Assembly: GCF_029846275.1 (NCBI RefSeq)
Contig: NZ_JARVWS010000003.1
Coordinates: 744,001-808,000, forward strand
Reading direction: 5' to 3'
DNA from: Nocardioides sp. CER19
GTDB taxonomy: Bacteria; Actinomycetota; Actinomycetes; Propionibacteriales; Nocardioidaceae
DNA length: 64,000 nt
Position numbers and translations under genes: made by a program. Position 1 is the first letter of the stretch; each line of letters starts with the position of its first letter. Positions 51,459-60,719 of this stretch are shown here, one piece after another. Below the pieces are notes generated by a model, which was given only the letters and a program-made list of their open reading frames with translations, did no database searches and had not been told where the DNA came from.

Positions 51459-52189
51459 CCCTGCTGAGCGTCGACGCGCTCGACGTCCACTACGGCCAGC
51501 TGCAGGCCATCAGGGACCTGAGCCTCACCGTCGAGGCCGGCCAGGTCGTCGCGATGATCGGAGCCAACGGCGCCGGCAAGTCGACCCTCCTGCGCGCGCT
51601 CGCCGGGAGCAACCACCCGTCGGGCGGCACGATCACGTTCGCCGGGGTCGACATCACGCGGGTCCCTGCCCACCGGCGGGTGACATCGGGCATCGCCCTC
51701 GTCCCGGAGGGTCGCCGACTCTTCCGCTCACTCACCGTCGAGGAGAACCTGCTCACCGGCGCCTACCGCAAGCGCCCGGGACCCTGGACCCTCGAGCGCG
51801 TCTACGAGATGTTCCCGTGGATGGGTGATCGCCGGCGCCAGAGCTCGGCCCAGCTGTCCGGCGGCGAGCAGCAGTCCGTCGCCATCGGCCGAGCGCTCAT
51901 GTCCAACCCCGAGCTCATCCTGATCGACGAGCTCTCGCTCGGGCTCGCGCCCGTCATCGTCCGCCGGATCTACGGCGTCCTGCCGACCATCGTCGAGCAG
52001 GGCACGGCGGCGCTCATCGTCGAGCAGGACGTCTCGCAGGCGCTCCGCGTCGCCGACCACGTGCACTGCCTCCTCGAAGGCAGGTCGGTGCTCGACGGCG
52101 CGCCGGACGAGCTCAGCACCGAGCAGATCGAGCACGCCTACTTCGGCATCGCACATCCATCCGCACACGAGACACCGAGAGGGGACTGA
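51455..52189 (+). CDS. livF: Branched-chain-type ABC transporter ATP-binding protein (LivF-like)
   Basis: A 244-residue ATPase. The LivF start LDVHYGQLQAIRDLSLTVEA precedes Walker A MIGANGAGKSTLL. The signature is LSGGEQQSVAIGRAL and Walker B LILIDELSLGLAP, all canonical; VPEGRRLFRSLTVEENLLTG is LivF-typical. The ATG overlaps the livG stop (ATGA). With livG it forms the ATPase pair of the importer. Confidence 0.93.
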   Translation: MTLLSVDALDVHYGQLQAIRDLSLTVEAGQVVAMIGANGAGKSTLLRALAGSNHPSGGTITFAGVDITRVPAHRRVTSGIALVPEGRRLFRSLTVEENLLTGAYRKRPGPWTLERVYEMFPWMGDRRRQSSAQLSGGEQQSVAIGRALMSNPELILIDELSLGLAPVIVRRIYGVLPTIVEQGTAALIVEQDVSQALRVADHVHCLLEGRSVLDGAPDELSTEQIEHAYFGIAHPSAHETPRGD

Positions 52190-52190
52190 C

Positions 52191-53057
52191 GTGGACTGGT
52201 TCAACGCGGTCATCCAAGGACTGCTGCTCGGCGGCCTCTACGCCCTCTTCGCCACGGGCCTGTCGATCATGTTCGGTGTCATGAGGGTGGTCAACCTCGC
52301 CCACGGGGACCTCGCCGTCGTCGCGTCGTTCCTGGCACTGTCCATGGTCAACGCCACCAACGCCCCCCTGTGGGTGGCCGTGGTGATCACGACACCGCTG
52401 TTCGCGGTCCTCGGTTACCTCACCCAACGCATCCTGCTCCAGCGCAGCCTCCGCGTCGGGCCGATGTCGACCCTGGTCGTGACGTTCGGCCTGTCGATCG
52501 TCATCCAGAACGTGCTCCTCAAGATCTACTCCGCCGACACGCGCACTCTCGGTGGGGGCGGCTTCGCCACCGGCTCGTTCCACCTCACCAACGACATCGC
52601 GATCCCCTACCTGTCGCTGGCCACGTTCGTCCTCGCGGTGGTGGTGATCGTCGCCATCCAGCTGTTCCTGTCCCGCACCGGGCTGGGCCGCATGCTGCGG
52701 GCCAGCTCGGACGATCCCGACACGGCGACCCTGGTCGGCGCCGACAGCCGCCACGTCTACGGGATCGCCACCGCGATCGCGTTCGGCACCGTGGCACTGG
52801 CCGGGATCATGATGGCGATGCGGTCGTCGTTCGACCCGGCGACCGGACCCTCGCGCCTGCTGTTCGCCTTCGAGGCGGTCGTGATCGGCGGCCTCGGCTC
52901 GCTGTGGGGCACTCTCCTCGGCGGCATGGTGCTCGGGCTGACGCAGTCGGTCGGCGCTCAGATCGACCCCGCCCTCACCATCCTCCTCGGCCACCTCGTC
53001 TTCCTCGCCGTGCTGGCCTTCCGCCCGCAGGGCCTTCTCCCCGGACGGACCGCATGA
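52191..53057 (+). CDS. livH: Branched-chain-type ABC transporter permease (LivH-like)
   Basis: A 288-residue permease with about eight helices. It begins WFNAVIQGLLLGGLYALFAT and contains GVMRVVNLAHGDLAVVASFL, the LivH hallmark. GLGRMLRASSDDPDTATLVG is the cytoplasmic coupling region, and FEAVVIGGLGSLWGTLLGGM is another conserved motif. It has a GTG start one base after the livF stop codon, with AGAGGGGA upstream. Confidence 0.92.
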   Translation: MDWFNAVIQGLLLGGLYALFATGLSIMFGVMRVVNLAHGDLAVVASFLALSMVNATNAPLWVAVVITTPLFAVLGYLTQRILLQRSLRVGPMSTLVVTFGLSIVIQNVLLKIYSADTRTLGGGGFATGSFHLTNDIAIPYLSLATFVLAVVVIVAIQLFLSRTGLGRMLRASSDDPDTATLVGADSRHVYGIATAIAFGTVALAGIMMAMRSSFDPATGPSRLLFAFEAVVIGGLGSLWGTLLGGMVLGLTQSVGAQIDPALTILLGHLVFLAVLAFRPQGLLPGRTA

Positions 53058-54115
53058 GCCTGACCGACACCCTCACCTCCCGCGCCGCGAAGGCGGCGTC
53101 CGTACGTCGGTCGACGAGGTCGACCCGCGTCGGCGGCGGCGTCCTGACGCTCGTCGTCCTGATCCTCGCGGTGCTGCCGTTCGCCGTCTTCAGCAGCGTC
53201 ACCGACTCGCTGGTGAACCTGTTCATCCTCATCGCGCTCGCCAGCATGTGGAACCTGCTGGCCGGCTTCGCGGGCCTCGTCTCGGTCGGCCAGCAGGCCT
53301 ACTTCGGCCTCGGCGCGTACGCCGTCCTGGTGTTCGCCGAACAGGGTGTGCAGGCCTACCTCGCGATCATCCTGGCCGCCATCACCGCGGCGGTCTTCGC
53401 CGTGCCCACCTCCTGGCTGGCCTTCCGCCTGCGTGGCGACTACTTCGCCATCGGGACCTGGGTGATCGCCGAGGTCTACCGCCTGGTGACGACCCGCATC
53501 GATCGCCTCGGCGGCGCCAGCGGCAAGTCTCTGACGACGCTGTCGGACATCGACCCGGTCACGCGCGGGGCCCTCAACTACTGGGTCGCGCTCGTCGTCG
53601 CCGTCGCCTCGGTCGTCGCGTGCTACCTGCTGCTGCGCAGCCGACTCGGACTGGCCCTGATGGCGGTCCGCGACGAGGAGACGGCCGCCAACGCCGTCGG
53701 CATCAACGTGCCGCGCGCCAAGCGGTGGGTCTACCTCATCTCGGCGGCCGGGTGCGGTGCTGCGGGCGGCGTCCTGCTCGTCACGTCGCTGAGCGTCAAC
53801 CCCAACGCCGTCTACAGCGTCCAGTGGTCGGCGTACATGATCTTCATCGTCGTCATCGGCGGCATCGGCTACATCGAGGGCCCGCTGCTCGGTGCGGTCA
53901 TCTTCTTCGCCCTGCAGCAGGCCCTCGCCGACTACGGCACGACCTACCTGATCCTGCTCGGGCTCTGCGGCATCGCGGTCGCGCTGTTCGCACCGCGCGG
54001 CCTGTGGGGGATGATCGCCGATCGCACCCGGATCAGCCTGTTCCCAGTCGGCTACAACCTCGCCGCACCAGCCGGCTCCGACGAGCCTTCGACCGGAGAG
54101 GACCAGACGAGGTGA
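53054..54115 (+). CDS. livM: Branched-chain-type ABC transporter permease (LivM-like)
   Basis: A 353-residue permease with a basic N-terminal tail of about 30 residues. ASMWNLLAGFAGLVSVGQQA, then YFGLGAYA, is the LivM signature. RSRLGLALMAVRDEETAANA, with VGINVPRAKRWVYLISA, is the coupling region. GGIGYIEGPLLGAVIFFALQ follows. The ATG overlaps the livH stop codon, and the next gene's GTG overlaps its own stop, so translation is coupled throughout. Confidence 0.92.
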   Translation: MSLTDTLTSRAAKAASVRRSTRSTRVGGGVLTLVVLILAVLPFAVFSSVTDSLVNLFILIALASMWNLLAGFAGLVSVGQQAYFGLGAYAVLVFAEQGVQAYLAIILAAITAAVFAVPTSWLAFRLRGDYFAIGTWVIAEVYRLVTTRIDRLGGASGKSLTTLSDIDPVTRGALNYWVALVVAVASVVACYLLLRSRLGLALMAVRDEETAANAVGINVPRAKRWVYLISAAGCGAAGGVLLVTSLSVNPNAVYSVQWSAYMIFIVVIGGIGYIEGPLLGAVIFFALQQALADYGTTYLILLGLCGIAVALFAPRGLWGMIADRTRISLFPVGYNLAAPAGSDEPSTGEDQTR

Positions 54116-55233
54116 GGGTCACCGCCGCGGTCGTCGAGGAGCTCGACGCGCCGTTCACTCTCGCTGAGCTCGAGCTCGACGAGCCGGGGCCGGGTGAGGC
54201 GCTGGTGCGCGTCGTCGCCACGGGCATCTGCCACACCGACGAGATCACCCGCCACGGCGACCTGCCGATGCCCTTCCCGGGCGTGCTCGGCCACGAGGGC
54301 GCGGGCGTCGTGGAGGCGGTCGGTCCCGGAGTCACGGGCGTCGAGGTCGGCGACCACGTCGTCATCGGCTGGCCCTCGTGCGGCACGTGTGCGCACTGCC
54401 GCGAGGGCCAGCCCCGTTACTGCGCGCGTCTCGGCGAAGCGCTGTGCGGTGGCGGTCGCCTGCTCGGCCCGCGTGCGGGCGAGAGCGCGCTCCGACGCAC
54501 CGACGGCGAGAAGGTGCACAGCCACTTCTTCGGGCAGTCCTCGTTCGCCACCCACGCGCTGGCGTGGGCCGATGCCCTGGTCGTCGTACCGACGTCGGCG
54601 CCGCTCGAGGTGCTCGGTCCCCTCGCGTGCGGCATCGCGACCGGTGCCGGCGCGGTCTTCAACACCGCGCAGCCCGGCCCCGGCAGCAGCATCGTCGTCT
54701 ACGGCGTCGGCGCGGTGGGCCTCGCCGCGGTGATGGCGGCCAAGCTCAGCCCGGCGACCCGCATCATCGCCGTCGACCGGCACGCCAACCGGCTGGAGCT
54801 GGCCCGGCGCTACGGCGCCACCCACACCATCGATGCCACCGACACCGACCCGGTGGCGGCCGTGCACGAGATCTGTGGAGGTCCCGCCGACTACGCGCTC
54901 GAGTGCACCGGCGTGATCCCGGTCGTCCGCCAGGCGGCCGACAGCGTCGGCATGCTCGGCACCTGCGTGCTGATCGGTGGCGCGCCGGCCGGAGCGGAGC
55001 TCAGCCTCGACCACCTCACCACGCTCTGGGGCAAGCGGATCGTGGGCGTCCTCGGCGGCGGCGGACGTAGCGGCACGCTGATCGGGACCCTCGTCAACCT
55101 CAACGCCCAGGGTCGGTTCCCGTTCCACGAGCTCGTCGAGCTCTACGACCTTCCCGACATCGAGAAGGCCCTCGAGGACGCCCTGTCCGGCCGCGTCCTC
55201 AAGCCCGTGCTTCGCATGCCGTCCGGCAGCTGA
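54112..55233 (+). CDS. Zinc-dependent alcohol dehydrogenase (aryl-alcohol dehydrogenase-like)
   Basis: A 373-residue medium-chain dehydrogenase. Cys 40 and His 61 (GHEGAGVVEAVG) are catalytic zinc ligands. Cys 90, 93, 96 and 104 in CGTCAHCREGQPRYC bind the structural zinc. The Rossmann motif is VYGVGAVGLAAVMAA with VDRHANRLELA after it, indicating NAD(H). The subgroup includes benzyl-alcohol and aryl-alcohol dehydrogenases. Its position in an importer operon directly before an aldehyde dehydrogenase suggests stepwise oxidation of an imported alcohol to the acid. It has a GTG start in a 4-base overlap. Confidence 0.9.
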   Translation: MRVTAAVVEELDAPFTLAELELDEPGPGEALVRVVATGICHTDEITRHGDLPMPFPGVLGHEGAGVVEAVGPGVTGVEVGDHVVIGWPSCGTCAHCREGQPRYCARLGEALCGGGRLLGPRAGESALRRTDGEKVHSHFFGQSSFATHALAWADALVVVPTSAPLEVLGPLACGIATGAGAVFNTAQPGPGSSIVVYGVGAVGLAAVMAAKLSPATRIIAVDRHANRLELARRYGATHTIDATDTDPVAAVHEICGGPADYALECTGVIPVVRQAADSVGMLGTCVLIGGAPAGAELSLDHLTTLWGKRIVGVLGGGGRSGTLIGTLVNLNAQGRFPFHELVELYDLPDIEKALEDALSGRVLKPVLRMPSGS

Positions 55234-55269
55234 CTTCGATCGACCAACCCCCACGCGGAAGGGACCATC

Positions 55270-56733
55270 ATGGGACTCCTCGACTCTGTCGACTGGCAGG
55301 GACACATCTTCAAGAACGGCGTCTGGCAGGAGGGCAAGAGCGGCGCGTACGCCGTCATCGAGCCGGCGACCGGCAACGAGCTCGGTCAGATGGGCGCCGC
55401 CAGCGCGGAGGACGTGGCCGAGGCGGCCGCGTTCGCCGCCGACGCGCAGCGTGAGTGGGCAGCACTCCCCTTCACCGCCCGCGCTGCGGTCATGCGCAAG
55501 GCCGGCGACCTGTGGAAGGAGCACGCCGACGAGGTCGCCGAGTGGAACATGCGCGAGGTCGGCGCCATCCGGGGCATGGCCCAGTTCGCGCTCCACGTCG
55601 CCGCCGAGGAGTGCTACGAGGCCGCGGCGCTCACCGGACGGCCGCTGGGCGAGATCCTGCCCAGCGAGGAGCCTCGGCTCTCGATGGCGCGTCGCGTACC
55701 GGCCGGCGTCGTGACGGTGATCGCGCCGTTCAACGTCCCGATCATCCTCGCCATCCGCTCCGTCGCCCCGGCGCTGGCCCTGGGCAACTCGGTCCTGCTC
55801 AAGCCCGACCCGCGCACCGCGGTGACCGGGGGCACGCTGATGGCGCGCATCTTCGAGGAGGCCGGCGTTCCTCCGGGCGTGCTGCACATGCTCCCGGGAG
55901 GCGTCGAGGTCGGTGAGGCGCTCGTGACCGACCCGAACGTGCGGGTGATCTCGTTCACCGGGTCGACCCCGGTCGGTCGGCGCATCGGAGAGCTCGCCGG
56001 CAAGCACCTCAAGCGCGCCCACCTCGAGCTCGGCGGGAACTCGGCCCTCCTGATCCTCGACGACGCCGACGTCGAGGCCGCCGTCAACCTGGCGGCGTGG
56101 GGCTCGTTCTTGAACCAGGGCCAGATCTGCATGACGACCGGGCGGCACCTCGTGTCCGAGGGCGTCTACGACGACTTCGTGGCGGCACTCGCGGAGAAGG
56201 CAGCCCAGCTGCCGGTCGGCGATCCGATGAGCGGCGAGGTCGCGCTCGGCCCGATCATCGACGCCAGGCAGCGCGACAAGATCCACGGCCTGGTCACGAC
56301 GACCGCGTCCGCCGGCGCCCAGGTCGCGTCAGGCGGCACCTACGAGGACCTCTTCTACCGTCCGACCGTGCTGGCCGACGTACCGCTCACCGCGCCGGCG
56401 TTCGCCGAGGAGGTCTTCGGACCGGTCGCCCCGGTGACCCGGGTCGGCTCGGTGGACGAGGCCGTCAAGATCGCCGAGAACAGCGAGTACGGCCTCTCCC
56501 TCGGCATCGTCACCAAGGACGTCATGCGAGGTCTCGCGGTGGCCGAGCAGATCCCGACCGGCATCGTCCACATCAACGACCAGACCGTGAACGACGAGGC
56601 CGTCGCCCCGTTCGGCGGCGTCAAGGCCTCCGGCACGGGGTCCCGGTTCGGCGGCGCAGCCGCCAACATCGAGGCGTTCACCGAGACCCGGTGGATCACC
56701 ATGCGTGGCGAGCCGGCGCGCTACCCGTTCTGA
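55270..56733 (+). CDS. Aldehyde dehydrogenase, benzaldehyde-dehydrogenase-like
   Basis: A 487-residue aldehyde dehydrogenase. The opening (LLDSVDWQGHIFKNGVWQEG) and overall layout resemble XylC-type benzaldehyde dehydrogenases. VIAPFNVPIILAIRSVAPAL and SFTGSTPVGRRIGELAG form the cofactor site. General base Glu 253 lies in LELGGNSALLI and the catalytic Cys 287 in NQGQICMTTGRH. All catalytic residues are intact, unlike the divergent copy at 46854. GGAAGGGACC precedes the ATG. It is the last gene of the importer operon and is followed by a strong terminator. Confidence 0.92.
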   Translation: MGLLDSVDWQGHIFKNGVWQEGKSGAYAVIEPATGNELGQMGAASAEDVAEAAAFAADAQREWAALPFTARAAVMRKAGDLWKEHADEVAEWNMREVGAIRGMAQFALHVAAEECYEAAALTGRPLGEILPSEEPRLSMARRVPAGVVTVIAPFNVPIILAIRSVAPALALGNSVLLKPDPRTAVTGGTLMARIFEEAGVPPGVLHMLPGGVEVGEALVTDPNVRVISFTGSTPVGRRIGELAGKHLKRAHLELGGNSALLILDDADVEAAVNLAAWGSFLNQGQICMTTGRHLVSEGVYDDFVAALAEKAAQLPVGDPMSGEVALGPIIDARQRDKIHGLVTTTASAGAQVASGGTYEDLFYRPTVLADVPLTAPAFAEEVFGPVAPVTRVGSVDEAVKIAENSEYGLSLGIVTKDVMRGLAVAEQIPTGIVHINDQTVNDEAVAPFGGVKASGTGSRFGGAAANIEAFTETRWITMRGEPARYPF

Positions 56734-56756
56734 TCCGGGTCACCCATCCGCACAGG

Positions 56757-56786
56757 GGGCGGCGTCGCCATCGCGCGACGCCGCCC
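56757..56786 (+). terminator. Terminator hairpin after the aromatic alcohol operon
   Basis: GGGCGGCGTCG, loop CCATCGCG, CGACGCCGCCC is a perfect 11-base-pair GC-rich stem 23 bases after the aldehyde dehydrogenase stop codon. Confidence 0.82.
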
Positions 56787-56788
56787 TA

Positions 56789-56820
56789 CTGACGTCTCCG
56801 GGCAAGCGGCGTAACGTCAG
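56789..56820. promoter_or_regulatory. Dyad CTGACGT-N18-ACGTCAG upstream of the phospholipase gene
   Basis: Perfect 7-base arms (56789-56795 and 56814-56820), 21 bases apart start to end of spacing, lie 70 bases before the phospholipase ATG. This might be an operator or part of a promoter. The left arm touches the preceding terminator, so chance pairing is possible. Confidence 0.3.
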
Positions 56821-56889
56821 CGGCGGGCGTGCCGCACCTTCGGGTTGTCGACCACCTTCTTCATTCACCGTCTGAGATGGGAGTGAGAA

Positions 56890-58770
56890 ATGGCTACAGC
56901 CCGCGGATCGCGCCGGTGGCACCTCGCTGCGGTCGCCCTGACGGCGGCCTCGTTGGGGGTTGCGGTCGCGCTGCCCACGGGTAGCGCGACAGCACATCGA
57001 CCAGGCGCGACAGCGACCCCGATCAAGCATCTCGTGGTGATCTTCCAGGAGAACGTGTCCTTCGATCACTACTTCGGGACCTATCCGCACGCCGCCAACA
57101 CCGACGGGCAGCCGTTCACCCCCAGACGCGGCACTCCTTCGGTGGACGGGCTGAGCGGGTCGTTGCTCACCGCGAACCCCAACGGGACCAACCCTCGCCG
57201 TTACGCTCCCACGAACATCGACGACGTCCTGACCTGCGACCAGGACCACAACTACAACGACGAGCAGCGAGCCTTCGACCACGGCGCGATGGACCGGTTC
57301 CCGCAGACCGTCGGCACCGGCCATGGAGTGTCGCCGACCGGTGCCCCGTGCGTCGCCGGCGACGTGATGAACTACTACGACGGCAACGCCGTCACCGCGC
57401 TCTGGAACTACGCCCAGCGCTACTCGATGAGCGACAGCTCCTACAGCACCACGTTCGGGCCCTCCACACCCGGAGCCATCAACCTGGCCGCCGGGAGCAC
57501 GGGCGGCGTCGACATGACGCACACGGTGAACAACCCCTCGATCGCGACCGCTGCCTCACCCAACGCGGACCTGACCCCGGACGGCCGCGGCGGGTTCTCG
57601 CTGACCAGCGATGCGCAGCCCTACTGGGACGACTGCTCCGTCCGGGACGCCGTCGCGATGAGCGGTCAGAACATCGGAGACAAGCTCAATGCGAGGGGAC
57701 TGTCCTGGGGATGGTTCGAGGGCGGCTTCCGGCCCACCACGTCGTTCCAGGACGCGGCCGCGGCGACCGGCCACGCCGGACAACCGACGTCGACGTACAT
57801 CCCGAACCAGTTCAAGGGGCGGTTCTACCAGTCGGTCCCGCACGCCTCGGACCAAGGCATCTGCAACGCCGTCACCCCGATCGGTGCCGGCCTCACCGCA
57901 CCGTTGCCGACCGGCACGGGACAGTTCGGCTACAAGGACGACTACATCCCGCACCACGAGCCGTTCCAGTACTACGCCACGACCGCCAACCCGCACCACC
58001 TGACCGTGCCGACCAACGCCTCCGGCCGCGACACCCTTCGCGGCCTGCGCGCAGTGGGACGCGACACCCAGCACTACGTGGGCGGCGTTCCCCAGTTCGA
58101 CACCCCGAACCACCAGTACGACACCAGCGACTTCGACCAGCTCGTGTCGGCCATCGGACGGGGTCGGCTGCCGTCGTCCGCGCTGCCGGCGGTGAGCTTC
58201 CTCAAGGCCCCGGGCTACCAGGACGGGCACGCGGTCTACTCCGACCCGCTCGAGGAACAGCAGTTCATCGTCAACGAGATCAACGCGCTGCAGCGGACGC
58301 CGGCCTGGAGGAGCACGGCCGTCGTCATCAGCTACGACGACTCCGACGGCTGGTACGACCACGCCTTCTCCGGCGTGACGAACCCCTCCGTCTCGGTCGC
58401 CGACGCCTTGACCGGTCCGGGCATGTGCGGCAGCGGTGCTCCCATCGCCGGGCAGCAGGGTCGGTGCGGCTACGGGCCGCGGCTGCCGCTGCTGGTGATC
58501 TCGCCCTGGGCGAAGCGCAACTCGGTCGACCACACGCTCACCGATCAGTCCTCGATCACCCGGTTCGTCGAGGACAACTGGGGACTGGGTCGCATCCCCG
58601 GCAGCGCCGACGCCATCGCCGGAAGCCTGCACGGGCTCTTCGACTTCACCCCGAAGGGCAGCGGCCACGGCCACGGGCACAGCCACGGGCACGACGAGGG
58701 GCACGGCCACGCACCGAACGCTGCGCGGTACCTGCTCGACCCGATCACCGGACAGCCGACGCATCACTAG
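56890..58770 (+). CDS. Secreted phospholipase C / acid phosphatase-type phosphoesterase
   Basis: A 626-residue exported protein. The signal peptide (basic start, then LAAVALTAASLGVAVALPTG) ends near residue 35. The phosphoesterase domain starts IKHLVVIFQENVSFDHYFGT, the signature of bacterial phospholipase C and AcpA-type acid phosphatases (alkaline-phosphatase fold). VVISYDDSDGWYDHAFSGVT and LLVISPWAKRNSVDHTLTDQ are other conserved blocks. The enzyme cleaves phosphate esters outside the cell. The C-terminus carries a His/Gly run (SGHGHGHSHGHDEGHGHAP), unusual for the family. GGGAGTGAGA precedes the ATG. Confidence 0.9.
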   Translation: MATARGSRRWHLAAVALTAASLGVAVALPTGSATAHRPGATATPIKHLVVIFQENVSFDHYFGTYPHAANTDGQPFTPRRGTPSVDGLSGSLLTANPNGTNPRRYAPTNIDDVLTCDQDHNYNDEQRAFDHGAMDRFPQTVGTGHGVSPTGAPCVAGDVMNYYDGNAVTALWNYAQRYSMSDSSYSTTFGPSTPGAINLAAGSTGGVDMTHTVNNPSIATAASPNADLTPDGRGGFSLTSDAQPYWDDCSVRDAVAMSGQNIGDKLNARGLSWGWFEGGFRPTTSFQDAAAATGHAGQPTSTYIPNQFKGRFYQSVPHASDQGICNAVTPIGAGLTAPLPTGTGQFGYKDDYIPHHEPFQYYATTANPHHLTVPTNASGRDTLRGLRAVGRDTQHYVGGVPQFDTPNHQYDTSDFDQLVSAIGRGRLPSSALPAVSFLKAPGYQDGHAVYSDPLEEQQFIVNEINALQRTPAWRSTAVVISYDDSDGWYDHAFSGVTNPSVSVADALTGPGMCGSGAPIAGQQGRCGYGPRLPLLVISPWAKRNSVDHTLTDQSSITRFVEDNWGLGRIPGSADAIAGSLHGLFDFTPKGSGHGHGHSHGHDEGHGHAPNAARYLLDPITGQPTHH

Positions 58771-58812
58771 GCGCGAGACGATTCGTGAGTCCGCGCGGAG
58801 TCCTGCACGAGG

Positions 58813-58831
58813 CGCCAGACCGGGTCCGGCG
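58813..58831. terminator. Weak hairpin between convergent genes
   Basis: CGCC-A-GAC, loop CGG, GTC-C-GGCG gives a seven-base-pair stem with one mismatch between the phospholipase and the convergent lysR. Its position supports a terminator, but the stem is weak. Confidence 0.35.
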
Positions 58832-58841
58832 TCTCACCTCG

Positions 58842-59687
58842 TCACACGGAGGTTGCGGTTCGGATCAGCGTGGCCAGGGGCAGCGATCGGCTGTGCGGCG
58901 GCCAGGCGATGACCGTGGTGACCTGCGGGGCGTCGAGGATCGGCACGGTCGCGACGCCGGGGTGCTGCTCGGCGCGCGCTGACTCCGGCAGGACGGTGTA
59001 GCCACGTCCGAGGGCGACAAGCTGGTGGAGCTGCGCGCCGTCGCGGAGCTCGGGCCCCGGACCGTCGGGATAGCTGCCGTCGCTGCGAGGCCAGCGCAGC
59101 GGCGGTACGTCGGGCAGGTCGGGCAGATCGCTCATCTGGAGATGGGGTCGCTGGGACCAGGGATGTCCGGCGGGCAGGACGGCGGCCTGGCCCTCCGCCA
59201 GCAGGTCCTCGCTGTCGAGCCCGGTGGTCGCATCGAACGGCCGATGGAGCAGCGCGACATCCGCGCGTCCGTCGCGCAGCAGACGCTCCTGCTCGCCGAT
59301 GCCGCACAAGATGACCTCGACCTCGACGGAACCAGGCTCAGCGGCATACGCGTCGAGGATCTTGGCGAGAAGCTCGACGGACGCTCCTGCCTTCGAGGCC
59401 AGCACCAGGCGCGGCGCACCTCCGGTGGCGCGGCGGGTCCGTCGCTCGGCGGCGTCGACGGCGTCGAGCGCGGCACGGGCCTCCCCCAGCAGCAGGCGGC
59501 CGGCGCCCGTCAGGGTCGCACCTCGACTGTTCCGTTCGAGCAACGGGCCGCCGAGACGGCGCTCGAGCTGGCTGATCGCCCTCGACAACGGAGGTTGCGC
59601 GATTCCGAGTCGCTGCGCGGCCCGCCCGAAGTGCAGTTCCTCTGCGACCGCCACGAAGTAGCGCAACTCCCGCGTCTCCACGACCAT
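58842..59687 (-). CDS. LysR-family transcriptional regulator
   Basis: A 281-residue regulator. The N-terminal helix-turn-helix is ELRYFVAVAEELHFGRAAQR, then LGIAQPPLSRAISQLERRLG. An LTTR substrate-binding domain follows from about residue 90, with LHQLVALGRGYTVLPESARA near the end. The ATG at 59687 gives the canonical LysR start; the longer frame to 59822 would overlap the divergent gene. It is divergent from a short-chain dehydrogenase and a perfect LysR-type site lies between them, the usual arrangement for regulator and target. Confidence 0.9.
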   Translation of the reverse strand: MVVETRELRYFVAVAEELHFGRAAQRLGIAQPPLSRAISQLERRLGGPLLERNSRGATLTGAGRLLLGEARAALDAVDAAERRTRRATGGAPRLVLASKAGASVELLAKILDAYAAEPGSVEVEVILCGIGEQERLLRDGRADVALLHRPFDATTGLDSEDLLAEGQAAVLPAGHPWSQRPHLQMSDLPDLPDVPPLRWPRSDGSYPDGPGPELRDGAQLHQLVALGRGYTVLPESARAEQHPGVATVPILDAPQVTTVIAWPPHSRSLPLATLIRTATSV

Positions 59688-59707
59688 GAGCCTACGTCCA
59701 CCAGCGG

Positions 59708-59726
59708 CGATACTCTGCCGGTATCG
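59708..59726. promoter_or_regulatory. LysR-type operator between lysR and the SDR gene
   Basis: CGATAC, TCTGCCG, GTATCG is a 6+6 inverted repeat containing the LysR core T-N11-A (ATAC-N7-GTAT). It sits 21 bases upstream of the lysR start and 56 bases upstream of the SDR start. Confidence 0.65.
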
Positions 59727-59781
59727 AGGCTGGCTGAAGTGGTCTTGGAGTTCGGACGACGCTCGAGGCGACGCTGAGGGC

Positions 59782-60513
59782 ATGACAGAACAGACGACCG
59801 CGCTGATCACCGGAGCGAACAAGGGAATCGGCTACGAGATCGCCGCTGGCCTCGGAGCTCGCGGCTGGAGCGTCGGCGTCGGAGCGCGCGACGAGGCACG
59901 CCGAGCGGAAGCCGTCGAGAAGCTGCAGATCGCGGGAGTCGACGCGTTCGGCGTACCCCTGGACGTCACCGACGACGGCAGTGTCGCTGCCGCCGCGTCG
60001 CTGATCGAGGAGCGAGCAGGCCGCCTCGATGTCCTGGTCAACAACGCCGGCATCACCGGCGGGATGCCCCAGGACCCGAGCAGCGTCGCAGCGGAGACGC
60101 TGCGCACGGTCGTGGAGACGAATGTGATCGGCGTCGTCCGCGTCATCAACGCGATGCTGCCGCTCCTGCACCGATCACCCTCGCCGCGGATCGTCAACAT
60201 GTCCAGCAGCGTCGGGTCGCTCACCCGCCAGAGCTCCACCACCGACCCGCTCGTGGTCGGCCCGATCGCAGCGGCCTACTCCCCGTCCAAGACGTTCCTC
60301 AACGCGGTGACGGTGCAGTACGCCCGCGAGCTGCACGACACGAAGATCCTCGTCAACGCCGGCTGCCCTGGCTTCGTTGCGACCGACCTCAACGGCTTCC
60401 GCGGCGTGCGTACGCCCGCCGAGGGCGCCGCGATCGCGATCAGGCTGGCAACGCTTCCCGACGATGGACCCACCGGCGGGTTCTTCGAGGACGCCGGCGT
60501 CATCCCCTGGTGA
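59782..60513 (+). CDS. Short-chain dehydrogenase/reductase (SDR)
   Basis: A 243-residue classical SDR. TTALITGANKGIGYEIAAGL is the NAD(P)-binding glycine motif, LDVLVNNAGITGG the N-N-A-G strand, and IVNMSSSVGSL with AAAYSPSKTFLNAVT the Ser-Tyr-Lys catalytic set. GCPGFVATDLNGFRG follows, as in carbonyl-reductase-like SDRs that act on aldehydes, ketones or quinones. The Arg after the second Gly and the basic residue pattern (GARDEARR) suggest NADPH. Expression is probably controlled by the divergent LysR. Confidence 0.9.
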   Translation: MTEQTTALITGANKGIGYEIAAGLGARGWSVGVGARDEARRAEAVEKLQIAGVDAFGVPLDVTDDGSVAAAASLIEERAGRLDVLVNNAGITGGMPQDPSSVAAETLRTVVETNVIGVVRVINAMLPLLHRSPSPRIVNMSSSVGSLTRQSSTTDPLVVGPIAAAYSPSKTFLNAVTVQYARELHDTKILVNAGCPGFVATDLNGFRGVRTPAEGAAIAIRLATLPDDGPTGGFFEDAGVIPW

Positions 60514-60719
60514 GGCGACCGGTAGCCGCACGGCTCCTTCTCCCCCCAGGCCGCAGGTGCGACGAGTGACACCCGGCTGCGACCACGTCTCGCGCACCGC
60601 TCCGGAGGTCCCGGTCGGAGTAGCCCGGTCGGGGCATTTGTGGCGCCGGGCGGGTCGAAAGTGAGATGAGAGGCCGGGACTTCGAGCCCAGGACGCTGCG
60701 CGGGCCCTAACCTCGCCCC

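Noticed and set aside
60524..60535. AGCCG-CA-CGGCT hairpin after the SDR gene
   Set aside because: A five-base-pair stem with a two-base loop is too small to call a terminator.
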